Shown here: positions 9,177 through 17,417 of the stretch, in pieces
How the letters are laid out: each line of letters starts with the position of its first letter
Position numbering within the stretch: the first letter of the stretch is position 1
Assembly: GCA_964291635.2 (NCBI GenBank)
Contig: OZ219905.1
Location: 248,001 to 312,000 of the forward strand
Source of the DNA: JAPPHA01 sp964291635
GTDB taxonomy: Bacteria; Pseudomonadota; Alphaproteobacteria; Rhodobacterales; Rhodobacteraceae
Reading direction: 5' to 3'
Length of the DNA: 64,000 nt
Program-made: the position numbers and the translations under genes
Notes under the pieces: model-generated
What the model saw: the letters and a program-made list of their open reading frames with translations, nothing else
What the model was told of the DNA's origin: nothing
Databases searched by the model: none

Positions 9177-10175
9177 ATGAAACCAAGCAAAATACTCGGA
9201 AAAGCAGCCATCGTCGCAATGCTGGCGATGCTGCCCCTAACATCGGCTGTTGCCGAAACGCTGCGCCTGGTGACCAACTGGAGTACCAGTTCGTACTCCG
9301 TGGCGCGCACTTTGCAATTCGTCGAGGATTTCAATGCCAGCGAGGCAGCCAAGGCGGCCGATATCCAGATCGTCCATTTGGGCGGTCCCGAGGTGACGCC
9401 AGCCACCGAACAGCTTACGGCATTGTCCAACGGCGTGTTCGACATGCTCTTTGGCGCAGCTGGATACTATGTCGGTGCGGTTCCGGAATCCCGGGCGCTT
9501 TACGGCACGGCGATCACGCCAATGCAGGCGCGCGAGACCGGTGCGACTGAACTTCTCAACACGATTTACGAAGACAAGGCAAATGCGCATGTGCTGGGCT
9601 GGGTGGCGGCCGGCGTCGGTTATCACATCTGGCTGCGCGATGAACCGAATCTCGATGAAAACGGCCTGCCCGTGCTCGACAACGTGAAAATCCGCTCTTC
9701 GGGCTTCTATAATGCCTGGCTCGGGAAATACGGCGCCACCACTGTGACCGTGCCCGCCCCGGATATCTACAACGCCCTGGAGCGCGGAGTGGTCGACGGC
9801 GCAGCGTGGCCGGGTCTCGGGATCACGGACTATGGCTGGGAGAAATTCGTTGGATACCGTATCGACCCGCCGGTCTGGCAGTTCGACAACCTGTTTTGGG
9901 TCAACAAGGACAAATGGATGAGCCTCACCGATGCTCAACGTGCCGCACTTTCCGAAGCGGTTGTCACCTATGAGCCGGTTGCACATGAATTTTACGCAAA
10001 CCTGCGCAAGGAGGAGGATGTCGAGGTGGCTGCCGCAGGCGTGAAATCCTTCAGGATGAGCCCGGAAGCCGAAGCCGCCTTCGTGGCGCATGCCCGATCG
10101 GTGCAGTGGGACAAGCTGCAGGAGGCGAACTCGCCTTATTGGGATCAGCTGCGCGCCACGTTGCCTGCCGAATAG
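9177..10175 (+). CDS. dctP: TRAP transporter substrate-binding protein, DctP family
   Basis: Periplasmic binding protein of a tripartite (TRAP) transporter that uses an ion gradient to import organic acids or related solutes. It is 332 aa with a clear signal peptide (residues about 1-23, ending LTSAVAET). The family core includes NVKIRSSGFYNAWLGKYGA, with the conserved Arg that binds carboxylates, and ALERGVVDGAAW. The start is the ATG at 9177, where the signal peptide begins; the frame is open back to 9021. It is followed after 13 nt by the small permease gene. Confidence 0.93.
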   Translation: MKPSKILGKAAIVAMLAMLPLTSAVAETLRLVTNWSTSSYSVARTLQFVEDFNASEAAKAADIQIVHLGGPEVTPATEQLTALSNGVFDMLFGAAGYYVGAVPESRALYGTAITPMQARETGATELLNTIYEDKANAHVLGWVAAGVGYHIWLRDEPNLDENGLPVLDNVKIRSSGFYNAWLGKYGATTVTVPAPDIYNALERGVVDGAAWPGLGITDYGWEKFVGYRIDPPVWQFDNLFWVNKDKWMSLTDAQRAALSEAVVTYEPVAHEFYANLRKEEDVEVAAAGVKSFRMSPEAEAAFVAHARSVQWDKLQEANSPYWDQLRATLPAE

Positions 10176-10188
10176 GACCATGTGAGGC

Positions 10189-10713
10189 ATGGCCGAGGTC
10201 ATCCGCCTCTATGACCGAATGATCGTGATGCTCGCGCTCGCCGCGAGCATCATCATCGGCGCAGTCTTCGTCCTGATCGTCGTCGATGTCAGCATGCGCA
10301 CGGCCGGCATGCGCCCTCCCGTATTCTCCAGCGCCGTTTCGGAATATTCGCTACTGTACGTTACGATGATGGCCGCGCCCTGGCTGGTCAGGGAGCGCGG
10401 CCATGTGCGGATCGACAGTTTCCTGACCTTCCTGCCGGGCTCCGCCAGGCTGTTTCTCGAACGCGCCCTCATCGTGGTCTGCATTGCGCTCTGCCTGACG
10501 GCGACCTGGCTCAGCGCTGATTTCGCAATTGATTTTTGGCGAAAAGGAGAGATCGACATCCGCTCTATCGAAATCCCGCGCGCGCTGCTTTTCGTGCCGA
10601 TGGTATTCGGGTTTTTCCTTTGCGCCGTCGAATTCGCGCGCCTGTTGCTGATCGGAGAATCACTCTCCGCGCCCGGCGATGACGGTCAATCTCCTTTCGA
10701 GGGCGAAATCTGA
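10189..10713 (+). CDS. dctQ: TRAP transporter small permease, DctQ family
   Basis: Small integral-membrane subunit of 174 aa with four predicted helices (about residues 11-35, 48-66, 87-108 and 130-150), the normal DctQ topology. The sequence MAAPWLVRERGHVRIDSFL is typical of the family (helix 2-3 region). It lies between dctP and dctM and couples the binding protein to the large permease. Confidence 0.9.
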   Translation: MAEVIRLYDRMIVMLALAASIIIGAVFVLIVVDVSMRTAGMRPPVFSSAVSEYSLLYVTMMAAPWLVRERGHVRIDSFLTFLPGSARLFLERALIVVCIALCLTATWLSADFAIDFWRKGEIDIRSIEIPRALLFVPMVFGFFLCAVEFARLLLIGESLSAPGDDGQSPFEGEI

Positions 10714-10740
10714 TGGTCACCGTACCGAAGGGCCGCGGCC

Positions 10741-12057
10741 GTGCCTGAATGGTACGTCTCGGGCGGTCTCGCATTGGGAGCGATCCTGTTCCTGATGTTT
10801 CTGTCCATGCCGGTGGCTTTCGCCTTTCTGCTGGTCAGTCTCGGCGGAATGTACTGGCTGGCCGGAATGCCGGGCGTAAGCCAGGTGATCGCCAATGCCA
10901 GCGTCTCGATCACCCATTTCGTCTTCTTGCCGATCCCGCTGTTCCTGCTCATGGGCGAGTTGTTCTTCAACGCCGGGGTCGCGCAACGGGTGTTCGATGC
11001 CGTCGACACCCTAATCGGGCGAATGCGTGGACGGCTGTCTTATGTGACGATCTTCGGCGGCACGACATTCGCCGCGCTCACGGGCACCTCGATGGGCAAC
11101 ACCGCGATGCTCGGCTCTCTGCTCGTGCCCGAGATGAGCCGCCGCGGTTACAAGAAGCACATGGCAATGGGTCCCATTCTCGGCGTGGGCGGGCTGGCGA
11201 TCCTGATCCCGCCCTCGGGCCTCGGCGTACTCCTGGGCAGTCTTGCCAAGATCGACATCGGCCGACTGCTGATCGCCGGCGTCCTTCCCGGGCTGCTGCT
11301 GGCACTTCTATACCTGATCCTGATCTGGGTGATGATCCGGCTCGACCCGACATCGGTGCCGGAAGACGCGCCTGTCCGCCACTCGCTCAACACCAAGTTC
11401 CGGGTCATTGTTACCCATATCCTGCCGTTGTCGGTGATCATATTCATGGTGATCGGCCTGATTCTCCTCGGTATCGCAACGCCCACGGAAAGCGCCGCCT
11501 TTGGCGTGCTGGGAGTGCTGATCATCGCCTGGGCCTTCGGCGGACTCACCTGGTCCGCCATCCTCAAGTCCCTCAGGGGGACCGTGAAGGTCACGACCAT
11601 GATCCTGCTGATCGTCGCCGCCTCTTCGACCTTTTCCCAGGTCCTGGCGTTTTCAGGCGCGACTTCCGGCATGATCCGGGCGGTCAGCGCGGTGGAGTTC
11701 TCACCCGTCATGGTTGTCGTGGTGATGTTCGCAATCCTTCTGTTCATGGGCATGTTCATGGATCAGGCCTCGATCATGATGCTCACCATTCCGATCTTCT
11801 TTCCCATTGCCCAGGCACAGGGATTCGACCTGATCTGGTTCGGTATCGTCATGTTGCTGGCGCTGGAAATGAGCGGCGTCACGCCTCCCTTCGGTTTGAA
11901 TCTTTTCGTCATGCTCGGTGTTGCGCCCAAAGGGACAACGATGGCCGAAGTGGCGAAGTCCGGCCTGCCGTTCCTGGGATGCGGGCTGTTGCTCTTCGTG
12001 CTGATGGTGGCCGAGCCCGACACGGCGCTCTACTTGCCATCACTCATGAACCGATGA
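10741..12057 (+). CDS. dctM: TRAP transporter large permease, DctM family
   Basis: Large transport subunit of 438 aa with about twelve hydrophobic segments. Family stretches include PIPLFLLMGELFFNAGVA, TGTSMGNTAMLGSLLVPEM and PPSGLGVLLGSLAKIDIG. Translation probably starts at the GTG at 10741, giving MPEWYVSGGLALG. It lies 27 nt after dctQ, and its stop overlaps the ATG of a glutathione S-transferase gene (ATGA). This makes the broken GST gene the fourth gene of the operon. The imported solute is unknown. Confidence 0.93.
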   Translation: MPEWYVSGGLALGAILFLMFLSMPVAFAFLLVSLGGMYWLAGMPGVSQVIANASVSITHFVFLPIPLFLLMGELFFNAGVAQRVFDAVDTLIGRMRGRLSYVTIFGGTTFAALTGTSMGNTAMLGSLLVPEMSRRGYKKHMAMGPILGVGGLAILIPPSGLGVLLGSLAKIDIGRLLIAGVLPGLLLALLYLILIWVMIRLDPTSVPEDAPVRHSLNTKFRVIVTHILPLSVIIFMVIGLILLGIATPTESAAFGVLGVLIIAWAFGGLTWSAILKSLRGTVKVTTMILLIVAASSTFSQVLAFSGATSGMIRAVSAVEFSPVMVVVVMFAILLFMGMFMDQASIMMLTIPIFFPIAQAQGFDLIWFGIVMLLALEMSGVTPPFGLNLFVMLGVAPKGTTMAEVAKSGLPFLGCGLLLFVLMVAEPDTALYLPSLMNR

Positions 12058-12300
12058 ACAAGGATGGCCTCATTCTCTATCACCACAACTCTTCGGTCTG
12101 CGCAGCCAAGATTCGTGTCGCGCTAGCCGAGAAAGCCCTGGATTTCGAAAGCCGCCTTCTCCGCCTCGATGGCGACCAATTCCACCCCGAATACCTCGCG
12201 CTGAACCCGTATGCCGTCGTTCCGACGCTGGTCCAGCTGCGCGCCTTCCGGGTGGAGCCGGCAACGGCAGTTGCCGATACATCCGTCGTCATGGAAAAAT
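12054..12300 (+). pseudogene. Glutathione S-transferase gene, N-terminal fragment (interrupted)
   Basis: About 82 codons encode a thioredoxin-like GST N-terminal domain: MNKDGLILYHHNSSVCAAKI, then NPYAVVPTLVQ with the cis-proline of the glutathione site, then VADTSVVME. The likeness ends near 12300. The C-terminal domain resumes at 15702 on the same strand. The gene was therefore split by about 3.4 kb of inserted DNA, probably with loss of a short middle part. Its ATG overlaps the dctM stop, so it was the last gene of the TRAP operon. Confidence 0.8.
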
Positions 12301-12380
12301 CCTCCGATCATTGTGAATGGACCGGCGGAATCTCCCGCGCGAGGGCCGATCGGATCAAGACAGATTCAGAACGCCGTCAT

Positions 12381-12494
12381 TTAATCGCTTACGCACGAGG
12401 CCCTGAACCGCGTCTCGTCGACGAAGGTCTCGCAGAGGACGGGCCGGCCCCCGTGGAGGCGCTCCCAGTCGTCCGCGAGCCGCCGCGTCGCCAT
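12381..12494 (-). pseudogene. Scrap of a DUF4338 (DruA-like) gene
   Basis: The minus strand encodes RRLADDWERLHGGRPVLCET followed by FVDETRFRASC. From memory this resembles the conserved core of DUF4338 proteins, found in some transposon-borne genes and in the Druantia defence protein DruA. Only about 35 codons remain and no start or complete domain is present. It lies just inside the left edge of the DNA that interrupts the GST gene. The rest of 12300-12780 holds nothing else I can identify. Confidence 0.4.
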
Positions 12495-12781
12495 GCAGGG
12501 ATCGGGAGACAGGCATGGAGGCCGGCCGGGAGCGGAACGAGGAACGGTCGCCGGAGCCGGCAAGGACCCCGGAGCCGAAGTCGGCCGACCGCGATCTCGG
12601 GCTGTAGCGGCATGCAGGGGAAACCACGCGAGGTGGTGATGGAGGTTTAGATGCGGGCTTGCCGTCAGACCGGTGCGCGCCGTTGAAACGGTGCCGGGCA
12701 CACCATATAAGGTGTGCAGGAGCCCCCGCGGGGCTGATAATCGACGGGCCGGGCGACCGCGCGCACAGGTGGAATGATTCG

Positions 12782-13219
12782 ATGAATACGGTTCTCGACG
12801 AAGTGACCAGCGAACTCATCGACGCGCAGCACATCCGGCGGCGGGTCGATGACTGGGAGGAGCGTGTGAACGGTCTCTACGCCACGATCGACGGCTGGCT
12901 GCCGGACGGCTGGGAGGCCCGCCGGGGCCCGCCGGTGGTCATGAACGAGCCGTTGATGCGCAAGTTCGGCGTGGCCGCGAAGCGGTTGCCGACCCTCGAG
13001 CTCCACGACCAGGCGGGCCATGTCGCGAGGCTGGAACCGCACGCGCTGTGGATCATCGGTGAGAACGGCCGCGTCGATCTGAAACACGACGGGCGTTATC
13101 ACTACATCATCGACACGGCCGAGAACTTCGCGCGGCCGAGTTGGGAGGTCTCCCGCGCCGAGCGGCGGTGCGAAAGCGAAGCGGTGACGCTTGAATGGTT
13201 GAGGCGCATCCTTCAGTGA
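12782..13219 (+). CDS. Uncharacterised 145-aa protein paired with a HEPN protein
   Basis: I do not recognise a named family. The 145-aa protein is soluble, with a charged helical N-terminus (residues 1-35), a central part with GPPVVMNEPLMRKFGV and RLPTLELHDQ, and a likely beta-rich part ALWIIGENGRVDLKHDGRYH. It ends 24 nt before the HEPN gene on the same strand, so the two form an operon. The ATG at 12782 is chosen because upstream codons are low-complexity and unlike the rest. An antitoxin or partner role is inferred only from this pairing. Confidence 0.6.
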   Translation: MNTVLDEVTSELIDAQHIRRRVDDWEERVNGLYATIDGWLPDGWEARRGPPVVMNEPLMRKFGVAAKRLPTLELHDQAGHVARLEPHALWIIGENGRVDLKHDGRYHYIIDTAENFARPSWEVSRAERRCESEAVTLEWLRRILQ

Positions 13220-13243
13220 GCGGACCTTCGGGCCATTGCGGGG

Positions 13244-13684
13244 GTGTACGAGCAGATCGATCTCCATCTCCAGAGCCTGGGCGAAGCCGAGGACGGCGCG
13301 GGGGATGAACCGGTGCCAAGTCCTGTCGATCACGAACAGAGGATCAACGACCAGGCGTACTTCGTTCTCGCGTGGGGCCAGTTGGAGGCGGACATCGAGG
13401 AGGCGTGCCGGGACGCCATCCGCAGCGGGCAATCGCACGACGACTGGCGGTATCGCAGGCCGTGGTCGCTGTACAACCTGGGCGATCGCAGGCTCTCGGG
13501 CCTGAGCTTCGAGAACCGGCTCACGCTGGTGCTCGAGAAGGGAAGCGACGATTGGAAGAGAACCATGGAGCTCTACAACGTCCGCAACCAGATTGCCCAC
13601 GGCGCGCTCCTGTCGGCCCGGATCGACATGACGAGCGTGATCGAGGATTTCTTCCGCATCCAGTCGTCGCTCACGCGGGAGTGA
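13244..13684 (+). CDS. HEPN-domain protein, possible RNase toxin
   Basis: A 146-aa, mostly helical protein with the sequence YNVRNQIAHGALLSARID. This contains the HEPN catalytic signature R-x4-H (R114-N115...H119, the RNxxxH form) found in many RNA-cutting toxins and defence proteins. An upstream helix (LAWGQLEADIEEACRDAIR) fits the HEPN helical bundle. Translation probably begins at GTG 13244. It is the second gene of a two-gene unit inside the mobile DNA that splits the GST gene. HEPN domains can also be non-toxic, so the toxin role is inference; the motif itself is visible. Confidence 0.6.
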   Translation: MYEQIDLHLQSLGEAEDGAGDEPVPSPVDHEQRINDQAYFVLAWGQLEADIEEACRDAIRSGQSHDDWRYRRPWSLYNLGDRRLSGLSFENRLTLVLEKGSDDWKRTMELYNVRNQIAHGALLSARIDMTSVIEDFFRIQSSLTRE

Positions 13685-13759
13685 TCGGCCGTTGAGATGG
13701 CCATGCGCCGGCGCGCGCAGGTGTTGTATTTCTGAATAGGTCGTAGCCCGTTTTCCGGG

Positions 13760-14320
13760 TTGTTTCGGGGTTTGCGGGACAGGATTTCCCACGCTGGTCC
13801 GATTTCTTTGGACGGATCTGTCGTCGGGAACCGGTACGGCGGCAAGAAGAACAAGACGCTCGAGACACTCTCCGGAACAGCCCTCTGGCACCGCTCCGGC
13901 ACGCCGCCCAAATCCATCCGATGGGTGCTGGTCAGGGACCCGGACGGCGAGCGGGAGCCGCAGGCCTTCTTCAGCACCGACCCCGGAATCGAGCCGGAGA
14001 AGATCATCAGCATCTTCGTGCGCCACTGGCAGATCGAGGTCACATTCCAAGAGGCCCGCGCCAATCTTGGCGTCGAAACCCAGCGACAATGATCCGATCT
14101 CGCCATCGAAAGGACCACCCCGGCCCTGCTCGGTCTCTACAGCCTCGTCTGCCTGCGGGCCGGCGACATCCTCGCCAGAAGCCCGCATCCCTTCAAGGCC
14201 GCCGGGTACGAGAAGACCCTCTTCACCTTCTCCGACGCCATCGCCGCCGTCCGCACCGAGATCTGGCTCGACTCCATTTCCCAACCCTCCCCGCCAGAAC
14301 CGGAGCGAAAGGAAAGGGGA
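13760..14320 (+). pseudogene. DDE transposase remnant (IS701/IS4-like), C-terminal part
   Basis: The translation reads IRWVLVRDPDGEREPQAFFS, then HWQIEVTFQEARANLGVETQ, then, after an in-frame TGA at 14090-14092, SDLAIERTTPALLGLYSLVC. This is the C-terminal third of a DDE transposase. The conserved ...QRQW... tryptophan codon has become the stop TGA. The N-terminal two thirds are missing. The 3' end of the frame runs into the left inverted repeat of the TnpB element. Confidence 0.75.
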
Positions 14321-14326
14321 AAGGGG

Positions 14327-15701
14327 ATTATATCGAAAAGTCACATTCCGGCTGCCAACTCGGTATAATCCCTTGACAATTCAGGCAGATAGTATAGTGA
14401 GCGCGTGATGGGAAACCAGCCTTTCCCGTCACCAGACGAACCTTGTGCCGAAGGCCAGACCGCGTGAGCGAAACTTCCACATACCGCAACATCATCTACC
14501 GGCTTCTGCCAGGCTCCAGGGCCAACGCACGGCGCCTGGCCGGACAGGCGGGCGCCTGCCGCTTCGTCTGGAACACGATACTGGGGCAGCACAATGACGC
14601 CTTTGAGGAGGCGAAGGCCAACGGGGAGAAACCTCCGTCGGTTTCGTTCTTCTCGCTCGGCAGGGAGTTCACCGGTCTCCGCAACGAAATCCCGTGGCTT
14701 TGCGCATACTCCTTCAGCATCACCCGGTACGTGCTCAAGTACCAGGCCGATGCGTGGAAGGCGTTCTTCAGGGGCGAGGCAGGACATCCACGCTTCAAGT
14801 CCCGCCACGGGTCGACGCCGTCCTTCACCATTCCCGAAGCCGTCACCATCAGGGACGACATGATCAATGTCCCGAGGGTTGGTCCCATGCGCATCCGGCG
14901 GAAGGGCGGGAACCCGTATCCCGAGGGCAAGCCGGTGAAAGCCGTGATCAGGAAGATCGCCGGCAAGTGGTATGTCACCGTCTGCTACGAGGTCGAGGCT
15001 GAGGAGCGTCCCGACACCGGGGTCTTGGCGGGCGTGGACATGAACGTCCGCCAGGTGGCGGTGGTGGACACGACCGGAGAGGCGGAGATCATCCCCGCGC
15101 CCGATACGGGCCGGCTTGATGCGAAGATCGGGCGCAACCAGCGCCGGCTTGCCCGCCAGCGCAAGGGGTCACGGCGGCGCATGAGAACCAGGCTCAGGCT
15201 GCAGAGGCTCCAGCGAAAGCGGGCCAACAGGCGCAGGAACTGGCACCACCAGGTCAGCCGCCGGATCGCGAACCGGGCGAGCACGGTGATTGTCGAGAAG
15301 CTCAACACCCGGGGCATGACCCGCTCGGCAAGGGGCACGCTCGAGAACCCCGGCACGAAGGTGAAGGCCAAGTCCGGCCTCAACAGGGAGATCCTGAGCA
15401 CCGGCTGGCATGGCATGAAGGAGAAGCTCGCCTACAAGTGCGCATTGGTGGAGATCGATCCTGCCTTTACATCACAGACCTGCAATGCGTGCGGATGGGT
15501 GGACAAGGCCTCCCGCCCGTCGCAGGCCGAATTCACGTGCGTGGCCTGCGGCCACGCGGATCATGCGGACCTGAACGCGGCCCGCAACATCATGGCGTCA
15601 GGGATTGGCGCTTCTGCACGGCGAGGGGCGTTTGCGTTGGCAACCCCTGTGACCCGTGAAATCGATCGAATGGTCGCTTAAATGTGACTTATCGATATAA
15701 T
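14327..15701 (+). mobile_element. TnpB-only element bounded by near-perfect inverted repeats
   Basis: The intact tnpB gene is enclosed by inverted repeats at 14327-14347 and 15681-15701 that match at 20 of 21 positions. The right repeat overlaps the last base of the tnpB stop. The left side also has a hairpin pairing gggattata (14324-14332) with tataatccc (14364-14372). IS200/IS605 elements normally have subterminal hairpins rather than long terminal inverted repeats, so these ends are unusual. No tnpA is present, so the element cannot move alone by the known route. The right end abuts the resumed GST coding sequence. Confidence 0.65.
14464..15681 (+). CDS. tnpB: TnpB, RNA-guided endonuclease of the IS200/IS605 superfamily
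   Basis: Full-length TnpB of 405 aa from the GTG at 14464; a TTG start at 14443 is possible. The N-terminal helix-turn-helix/wedge region begins YRNIIYRLLPGSRANARRLA. The RuvC-like catalytic residues appear intact: D192 in LAGVDMNVRQVAVVD, E278 in STVIVEKLNTRG and D369 in HADHADLNAARNI. The zinc finger has C340/C343 (TCNACGW) and C359/C362 (TCVACGH). A basic linker follows the first RuvC block (about residues 223-260). TnpB proteins use an omega RNA made from the element's 3' end to cut DNA and favour element retention. That function is family knowledge; here the full catalytic set is what is seen. Confidence 0.93.
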   Translation: MSETSTYRNIIYRLLPGSRANARRLAGQAGACRFVWNTILGQHNDAFEEAKANGEKPPSVSFFSLGREFTGLRNEIPWLCAYSFSITRYVLKYQADAWKAFFRGEAGHPRFKSRHGSTPSFTIPEAVTIRDDMINVPRVGPMRIRRKGGNPYPEGKPVKAVIRKIAGKWYVTVCYEVEAEERPDTGVLAGVDMNVRQVAVVDTTGEAEIIPAPDTGRLDAKIGRNQRRLARQRKGSRRRMRTRLRLQRLQRKRANRRRNWHHQVSRRIANRASTVIVEKLNTRGMTRSARGTLENPGTKVKAKSGLNREILSTGWHGMKEKLAYKCALVEIDPAFTSQTCNACGWVDKASRPSQAEFTCVACGHADHADLNAARNIMASGIGASARRGAFALATPVTREIDRMVA

Positions 15702-16043
15702 TCCCATCTTGAGACCCGGCTTGGGTCGGCGTCGTGGTTGGCGGGTGAAGCCTATTCGATCGCGGATGTGGCGTTCACCCCCTACCTGATTCGGCTCGAC
15801 CTTCTCGGACTCGATCATTTCTGTCAGGCTCGCCCCGCCATCCGGGACTGGTATGTGAAGCTCAGAGGGCGTGAAAGTGCCGCTGCCGTGCTCGGCTGGT
15901 ACGACCCGGAGAACATCGATTTGCTCACGACACGGGGCCGGCCGGCGGCCGTGCAGGTGAAGGCGATGTTGGCGGAGATTGACGGAAGGAGTGGCGGATT
16001 GAGCAGCGACAGTCCCGACGCTCCCGCGGCGCCATCGGCTTGA
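15702..16043 (+). pseudogene. Glutathione S-transferase gene, C-terminal fragment
   Basis: This continues the gene that begins at 12054. The all-helical GST C-terminal domain is recognisable: RLGSASWLAGEAYSIADVAF (with the N-capping S-I-A-D motif), then IRDWYVKLRGRESAAAVLGW, ending at the stop at 16043. The first residues of the open frame (about 15684-15705) come from the transposon end. With the 82-codon N-terminal part, roughly 190 codons of a gene of about 200-230 codons survive. Confidence 0.8.
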
Positions 16044-16499
16044 TATCCTTCCCGCCACACAGCTCCCATGCCAATGACGGAGTATTGCGAAGATCCTGGA
16101 GTTGGCATGTCAATGGCCGTATTGAAGAATTCGGCATGGGTTGCGGCCAACCAATCGCTGAAGGTATGACCCGAGCCGACCGGGGCGAGGATCGAACATT
16201 CGATTTCCGTTCATCCTCCACGGCGTCTGCCGGAACTTCGAAAACGGTTGCAGCGGGATTCTTCGCAATCTCGAAATCTGCAAGGGTCACGGCTCTGGCA
16301 TACCTTTTTATCATGGCAGCTTTGGCTGGTTCATCCTGCCGCAACCGCTCCTGCCGCTCCTGCACCCGTTGGTTCGTCGCCAATCATCCGGATTGACGCA
16401 CAACACGTGATTCCGGTTCCTCGCGGTCTATCCGGGGCGGATCAATATCAAGAAGGCTTGCGGGATATCGCGGATTGTGCACGGAGTACGTCAGGTAAA
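16044..16499. other. Intergenic region upstream of cysD, no gene seen
   Basis: This 456-bp gap lies between the GST remnant and cysD. A minus-strand open frame (16383 down to 15925) begins in a plausible way but runs through the GST remnant and resembles no family I know. The cysD promoter must lie here; I cannot place it. Confidence 0.45.
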
Positions 16500-17417
16500 A
16501 TGGAAAGGAAATTCGTACCGGTGCTGAACCATCTCGACCGCCTGGAATCCGAGAGTATCCACATCATTCGGGAAGTGGTGGCGGAATTCCGTCATCCGGT
16601 CCTGCTGTATTCGATCGGCAAGGACTCGGCGGTCCTGCTGCACCTGGCCCTCAAGGCATTTGCGCCGGGCAAACTGCCTTTCCCGCTCCTGCACGTGGAC
16701 ACCACGTGGAAGTTTCGCGAAATGATCCGGTTTCGTGACGAGACCGCGGCAAGGCTTGATCTCGAGATGATCGTTCATGTCAACCAGGACGGCCTGGACC
16801 GAAAGGTCGGCCCGATCAGCCACGGGTCACGGGTGCACACGGACATAATGAAAACCGAGGCATTGAAACAGGCGTTGGATCTGCATGGCTTCGACGCAGC
16901 CTTCGGCGGTGCAAGGCGAGACGAGGAAAGGTCGCGCGCCAAGGAACGGATTTTTTCCTTCAGGGGAGCTTCGCATCGCTGGGACCCAAAGAACCAGCGC
17001 CCCGAGTTCTGGAACCTCTACAACACGCGCATCGCTCCGGGAGAAGGCGTACGCGTGTTTCCCCTGTCAAACTGGACCGAACTCGACGTCTGGCACTACA
17101 TTTGCCGGGAGGGAATTCCGCTGGTTTCACTTTACTTTTCTGCCCCGAGACCGATCGTCAGGCGGAACGGCCTGCTGATCATGATTGACGACGACCGGCT
17201 GCCACTCGAGCCGGGCGAAGAGCCGACCGAGCTGCAGGTGCGGTTTCGAACCCTCGGGTGTTATCCGCTTACCGGGGCGATCGAATCCAAGGCTGGTACC
17301 GTTCAGGACATCATATTGGAGTTGACGCAAAGCCGCTCCTCGGAACGCGAGGTCCGCGCCATCGACAACGACCGGGTTGGTTCCATGGAAAAGAAGAAGC
17401 AGGAGGGATACTTCTGA
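16500..17417 (+). CDS. cysD: Sulfate adenylyltransferase small subunit
   Basis: Catalytic subunit of ATP sulfurylase, which forms adenosine 5'-phosphosulfate from ATP and sulfate. The 305-aa protein has the PP-loop-type motif LLYSIGKDSAVLLHLALKAF and the CysD signatures HVDTTWKFREMI, AFGGARRDEERSRAKER and FPLSNWTELDVWHYI. The ATG at 16500 gives the usual start (MERKFVPVLNHLDRLESESI); the open frame extends upstream to 16248 without likeness. Its stop overlaps the start of cysNC (TGATG), so the two are translationally coupled. Confidence 0.96.
   Translation: MERKFVPVLNHLDRLESESIHIIREVVAEFRHPVLLYSIGKDSAVLLHLALKAFAPGKLPFPLLHVDTTWKFREMIRFRDETAARLDLEMIVHVNQDGLDRKVGPISHGSRVHTDIMKTEALKQALDLHGFDAAFGGARRDEERSRAKERIFSFRGASHRWDPKNQRPEFWNLYNTRIAPGEGVRVFPLSNWTELDVWHYICREGIPLVSLYFSAPRPIVRRNGLLIMIDDDRLPLEPGEEPTELQVRFRTLGCYPLTGAIESKAGTVQDIILELTQSRSSEREVRAIDNDRVGSMEKKKQEGYF

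Noticed and set aside
10749..12650. A 633-codon plus-strand open frame
   Set aside because: Most of it is a shadow of dctM. Only its tail from 12054 is real, as the GST N-terminal fragment.
12665..14344. A 559-codon open frame on the minus strand
   Set aside because: It runs antisense through the 145-aa gene, the HEPN gene and the transposase remnant, has arginine/proline-rich composition of high-GC shadow frames, and matches no family.
15925..16383. Minus-strand frame beginning MATNQRVQERQERL
   Set aside because: The start looks plausible, but it runs antisense through the GST remnant and shows no family likeness or ribosome binding site.
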